64,000 nt of DNA, taken from the NCBI GenBank assembly GCA_964545475.1, contig CAZJGG010000008.1:1-64000 (forward strand), written 5' to 3'. A program made the translations under genes and the position numbers. This document shows positions 61,281 to 64,000 of the stretch, one piece after another. The stretch is from CAZJGG01 sp964545475 (GTDB lineage: Bacteria > Bacillota > Clostridia > Lachnospirales > JAISER01). The notes under the pieces are model-generated. The model did not search any database. It worked only from the letters and a program-made list of their open reading frames with translations, and was not told the DNA's origin. Positions within the stretch are counted from its first letter, which is position 1; each line of letters begins with the position of its first letter.

Positions 61281-62183
61281 ATGAATTTTATAGAAATAGA
61301 CTTAAAACATAGAGAAGATTTTCTGAGATTTATATATACAACTAATTATAGAACATGCGAACTTGCATTCTCAAACTTATATTGTTTGCGCAAAAAATAT
61401 GGAACACAAATTTTAATTGATGATTTTCTTTATATCAGACAGTCAACAAAGGCAAACCCAAATGCGCTTTACTATTTTATGCCAATAGGGCAGGGAGACT
61501 TGAAAAAAGCAATCCAACGGATTGAGGCAGATGCTAAGGCGAATAACAAAGATTTTATGTTTTGGGGCGTTACAGAAGAAATGAAACAAAATATTGAGGC
61601 TGTTTTCCCAGACAGATTTAATTTTACAACAAACCGTGATTGGTGTGAATATATTTACCTTTCTCAAAAACTTATTTCACTTGAAGGCTCTGAGCTTAAA
61701 AAGCGGCGTAATAACCTTAATCTATTTATAAATAAATACGGCGAAAGTTATAAATTTGCTCCAATTACAAATAAAAATTTATGTAAGGCATGGGAATATC
61801 AACAAAAATGGGTTGAAATAAACATAGAAAAAAATGAAGTTACTAAATCTCTTTATGAAGAAAATGAAATTATTTGCTGTGCATTTAATAATTGGGCGGA
61901 ACTTGGATTATCTGGAGGTATCGTTTCAATAGACGACGAGGTAATGGGATATACTTATGGCAGTCAAATTTATTTAAATACTTTTGATGTTTTTGTTGAA
62001 AAGGCGGATTTTTCAAAAAACGGTATTTATCAAGCAATTAACCGAGACTTTGCAGAATATGCCTGCAAAGAGATTAAATATATTAACCGTGAAGAGGACT
62101 TAGGAATTGAAGGATTGCGCATATCCAAGCTAAAATATAAGCCTGAGCATCTTCTTTGCAAATATATGGGGTGCTACAAATGA
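61281..62183 (+). CDS. DUF2156 (phosphatidylglycerol lysyltransferase C-terminal-like) protein
   Basis: A 300-residue cytoplasmic protein of the DUF2156/GNAT-like double acyltransferase fold found at the C-terminus of MprF and as stand-alone proteins. Visible features are ELAFSNLYCLRKKYGTQ near residue 28, SGGIVSIDDEVMGYTYGSQI near 212, and YINREEDLGIEGLRISKLKYKP at the end, where REEDLG and R/K-x-x-K-x-x-Y-x-P are typical. No membrane domain. The substrate is unknown; aminoacyl- or acyl-transfer is the family expectation. GGAAAG precedes the ATG. Its stop overlaps the start of the acetyltransferase gene (ATGA). Confidence 0.85.
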   Translation: MNFIEIDLKHREDFLRFIYTTNYRTCELAFSNLYCLRKKYGTQILIDDFLYIRQSTKANPNALYYFMPIGQGDLKKAIQRIEADAKANNKDFMFWGVTEEMKQNIEAVFPDRFNFTTNRDWCEYIYLSQKLISLEGSELKKRRNNLNLFINKYGESYKFAPITNKNLCKAWEYQQKWVEINIEKNEVTKSLYEENEIICCAFNNWAELGLSGGIVSIDDEVMGYTYGSQIYLNTFDVFVEKADFSKNGIYQAINRDFAEYACKEIKYINREEDLGIEGLRISKLKYKPEHLLCKYMGCYK

Positions 62184-62815
62184 GTATAAATGAGTGTTTT
62201 GTCAAATTTCCGGTTATTGAAAGCGAAAGGCTTTTGCTACGGCAAATTAAGCCACAAGACATTAACGACCTTAACGAAATACTTAACGATTTTGATCTTA
62301 ACAAGTACTGGGGATATTATGACCCTGAGACAGGGCAGTCATATCCGGAATTTGAAATGGATAATGGTTATGTTGAGAACGTCCTAAATGAATTTAAACG
62401 TAAATCAGAGCTTAGATTCTGTATAGTCCTTAAAGATGAAAATAAAGTTATCGGAGAGGTAATATTATACGATTTTGCTATGGGGCGTCAAGCCGAAATC
62501 GGTTATAGAGTAAATCGAAATTACTTAAGCAAAGGTATTGCCTCTGAAGCTGTTTCTATGGTTGTTAGCTTTGCCTTTGAAAGGCTCGGGCTTACACGTA
62601 TTATGCTTAAATGCTTTGCTGTTAATAAAGCCTCAAGGCGTGTTGCAGAAAAGGCTGGGTTTACAAAAGAGGGATTTATTAGGAAAGGGCTTGTTGTAAG
62701 AGCCTTTATAGATCATTACATTTACGGGTATTTGGCCGAAGATTACTTTGGAAGGAATAACAAACATAACCATCCCTATGTGGCTAAGCCACGTCTAAAA
62801 AAGACAAAAATTTAA
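62180..62815 (+). CDS. GNAT-family N-acetyltransferase (RimJ/RimL type)
   Basis: A 211-residue acetyltransferase that begins with ESERLLLRQIKPQDI, characteristic of RimJ/RimL-like proteins acting on protein N-termini or small amines. The acetyl-CoA-binding region is IGYRVNRNYLSKGIASEAV near residue 105, followed by AVNKASRRVAEKAGF near 150. ATG 62180 overlaps the previous stop by two bases; an in-frame ATG at 62156 lies within the upstream gene. Target unknown. Confidence 0.9.
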   Translation: MSINECFVKFPVIESERLLLRQIKPQDINDLNEILNDFDLNKYWGYYDPETGQSYPEFEMDNGYVENVLNEFKRKSELRFCIVLKDENKVIGEVILYDFAMGRQAEIGYRVNRNYLSKGIASEAVSMVVSFAFERLGLTRIMLKCFAVNKASRRVAEKAGFTKEGFIRKGLVVRAFIDHYIYGYLAEDYFGRNNKHNHPYVAKPRLKKTKI

Positions 62816-62820
62816 ATATA

Positions 62821-63168
62821 AATGAATTTATCGATTTTGTTGTTCTGTACGAAAATGCTGAAATAAATGATGATATTAAAAAACAAGTTGAAAAATATAA
62901 AAAAACATCAAATATTGATAAAAAACATACTCTTTCATCAGACTTAATAAATGTTTTACAACCAGATGATCAGTATTCAATTCCCGGTGAACTTTCCGAA
63001 GATTTGATTTCTTTTGATTATAGCAATGAGCCGGAAATAGATGGTTATAACTCCAATGATAACAGTATGTGGGATCCGTATCATGGAGACTTATACGGAT
63101 GTACACGTCGTGGGAGGAGTGATTGTGCAAACTTCGTGTCGGATATACTGTTGCATTTTATAATATGA
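62821..63168 (+). pseudogene. Start-less remnant resembling an amidase_6-type protein
   Basis: A frame open from about 62786 to the TGA at 63168 without a plausible start codon or ribosome binding site. Its translation ends CTRRGRSDCANFVSDILLHF, close to the GGDCTNFVSQ active-site start of the putative amidase domain (amidase_6 family), and then stops where the catalytic domain should continue. The preceding part is acidic and low in complexity. It reads as the middle piece of a lost secreted or phage-type amidase. It could be a chance frame, but the DCANFVS match is specific. Confidence 0.5.
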
Positions 63169-63199
63169 CAAGATGAAATCAGTCAAAGTAGATGGTAGA

Positions 63200-63379
63200 A
63201 TGAATAAATCAAAAACTGTTTATGTATTTTTGATTCTAATATTAATTATTACTTTTATAAATATTTATTATGTAAAAAAAGATAAATATATAATTAAGAC
63301 ATTTGATACGACTAATACTAGATATTATGTCATTAGTGGTAACGAATTTGAATCTCTATTAAATTTAATTAATTATTGA
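63200..63379 (+). CDS. Small single-membrane-segment protein, hypothetical
   Basis: A 59-residue reading frame: basic N-terminus (MNKSKT), one hydrophobic segment (about 7-22, VYVFLILILIITFINIYY) and a short hydrophilic tail. Only a poor ribosome binding site is visible, and an in-frame ATG at 63173 is an alternative. No family recognised. It lies in a decayed region, so it may be a remnant. Confidence 0.35.
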   Translation: MNKSKTVYVFLILILIITFINIYYVKKDKYIIKTFDTTNTRYYVISGNEFESLLNLINY

Positions 63380-63453
63380 CTTTAAATATAATGTTCACAA
63401 CATTTTAAAACAAACTACATAATAGAATCAACTAAACTTTACAAAGATTGTCA

Positions 63454-63486
63454 TTTTAAAGAGCGGTCAAAAACCGCTCTTTAAAA
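63454..63486. terminator. Terminator-like hairpin, both strands
   Basis: TTTTAAAGAGCGGT (63454-63467) pairs perfectly with ACCGCTCTTTAAAA (63473-63486), five-base loop. Only short T runs follow. The stretch 63380-63750 contains this hairpin, copy 4 of the 103-bp element and the 13-base inverted repeats at 63439 and 63654, but no gene. Confidence 0.65.
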
Positions 63487-63501
63487 CTGCTTAGAGCCTC
63501 C

Positions 63502-63604
63502 TAGAGCAATTTGACAAAACATTGACAGGTGTGGAGCAGGAACAGCAAACGTTTCACCGCTGTCCCTACGAACATAGCTGTTTATGTTTTTGCAAATAGC
63601 TATA
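63502..63604 (+). mobile_element. 103-bp TA-flanked inverted-repeat element, copy 4
   Basis: Same length, ends and orientation as copies 1-3. The central stem is slightly disturbed (GCTGTCCCT in place of GCTGTTCCT, one mismatch). It carries ATTGACAGG like copy 1 where copies 2 and 3 have ATTAACAGG. Confidence 0.92.
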
Positions 63605-63750
63605 TAGAACTTTTTAGCCATTTTTATATTATATCACTGTTTTTTTGTTAACTACAATCTTTGTAACACCCATTTTACAGTGAGAAAAGTTCTAATCCTC
63701 CTTAATTTGCATATAAATAAATGAATGGATACATTTAAGGAGGAAGCAAA

Positions 63751-63840
63751 ATGGAGAACTTTGATTTATACAAAGACATAGCTGAAAGAACCAGCGGAGA
63801 TATTTACATAGGTGCTTCTGTTATAATAGGACTAAATTAG
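63751..63840 (+). pseudogene. spoIVA: 5' remnant of spoIVA (spore coat morphogenetic ATPase)
   Basis: A 29-codon frame with an excellent ribosome binding site (AAGGAGG at 63738-63744). The first 21 residues, MENFDLYKDIAERTSGDIY then IG, match the conserved N-terminus of SpoIVA (B. subtilis MEKVDIFKDIAERTGGDIYLG). The match ends just before the Walker A region (VVGxVRTGKST) and is replaced by ASVIIGLN and a stop. The rest of SpoIVA is not found before the window ends. A terminator begins inside the last codons. Truncated pseudogene or recruited leader; a complete spoIVA may exist elsewhere. Confidence 0.68.
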
Positions 63841-63877
63841 CGAAGTGAGAGCTTCAAAAATTTAGTCCTATTTTTTT
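63825..63877 (+). terminator. Terminator overlapping the end of the spoIVA remnant
   Basis: AATAGGACTAAATT (63825-63838) pairs with AATTTAGTCCTATT (63859-63872), with an inner GAAG/CTTC pairing (63842-63855) and a run of seven T. After it, 63878-64000 is AT-rich with no feature recognised. Confidence 0.85.
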
Positions 63878-64000
63878 ACTGTATAATTAGTGAATATTGC
63901 ATGAACAATATGTACATTTATATTGTCAAGTGGAAAGAAATGTTATATTATTAGTACATAAAGTTCACAAAGATTGATAATACACTAAATATAGAAATGT

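Larger units (their letters stand above)
63439..63666. repeat. Segment bounded by 13-base perfect inverted repeats
   Basis: TTACAAAGATTGT (63439-63451) and ACAATCTTTGTAA (63654-63666) are exact inverted repeats enclosing the 63454 hairpin and copy 4. A further partial copy, ACAAAGATTG, lies at 63967-63976. Whether they mark an element is unclear. Confidence 0.4.

Overview
The window looks like chromosomal DNA of a low-GC, anaerobic, fermentative Gram-positive bacterium of the class Clostridia. The evidence is strong AGGAGG-type ribosome binding sites with some GTG/TTG starts, RNase Y, an EtfA fused to a two-cluster ferredoxin domain beside a butyryl-CoA-dehydrogenase-like enzyme, LplB/LplC-type sugar permeases paired with a two-TM AraC regulator, and a 5' remnant of the sporulation gene spoIVA at the right end. 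No rRNA, tRNA, CRISPR array or prophage is visible. The species cannot be named from the sequence.

Layout. (1) 63-7022, + strand: L-fucose use (fucI, fucO, fucU) followed by a ribose-type ABC importer; fucK and fucA are not here. (2) 7023-9300: a repeat-rich patch with a 103-bp TA-flanked inverted-repeat element (copy 1), a 165-bp element made of six small hairpins, and a tandem pair of secreted/anchored proteins, the first a pseudogene interrupted by copy 2 of the 103-bp element. (3) 9352-14800, - strand: SDR, acyl-CoA dehydrogenase, EtfB, ferredoxin-EtfA and a 4-hydroxybutyryl-CoA dehydratase family protein with all four Fe-S ligands. A LacI regulator (14966-16012) is divergent from it. (4) 16062-21635, - strand: a six-gene catabolic operon (HpaI-type aldolase, 2-hydroxyacid dehydrogenase, IolB-like isomerase, MBL hydrolase, zinc alcohol dehydrogenase, double SnoaL-like protein) whose substrate is not obvious. 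It carries a near-perfect LacI-type operator whose half site recurs before operon 3, so the two may form one regulon. A Crp/Fnr regulator and a large MalT-like LuxR regulator follow.

(5) 25505-35816, + strand: RNase Y; an ABC exporter-type ATPase, a large extracytoplasmic repeat protein and a MacB/FtsX-like permease; two secreted proteins, one a phosphodiester glycosidase; and an SDR. (6) 35903-49162, - strand: two binding-protein-dependent sugar permeases, lipoprotein binding protein, cytoplasmic GH3 glycosidase, HAD phosphatase, SurA/PrsA-like foldase and a 2080-residue secreted beta-helix/DNRLRE/esterase protein. A membrane-bound AraC regulator (49386) is divergent. (7) 51717-57540: an AraC regulator divergent from a complete glucuronate-to-pyruvate operon (uxuA, SDR-type fructuronate reductase, uxaC, eda, kdgK), then a chemoreceptor. 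(8) 60381-64000: a C_GCAxxG_C_C protein, a DUF2156 protein, a GNAT acetyltransferase, an amidase-like remnant, copies 3 and 4 of the 103-bp element and the spoIVA remnant.

Taken together the genes describe a plant- or mucus-glycan fermenter: fucose and uronates are taken up or released, uronates go through KDG/KDPG, and crotonyl-CoA-type reduction with bifurcating Etf could serve as an electron sink. The least ordinary items are the 103-bp element family (with an insertion whose empty site can be rebuilt), the two LacI-linked operons with no obvious substrate, and the spoIVA remnant ending in a terminator.
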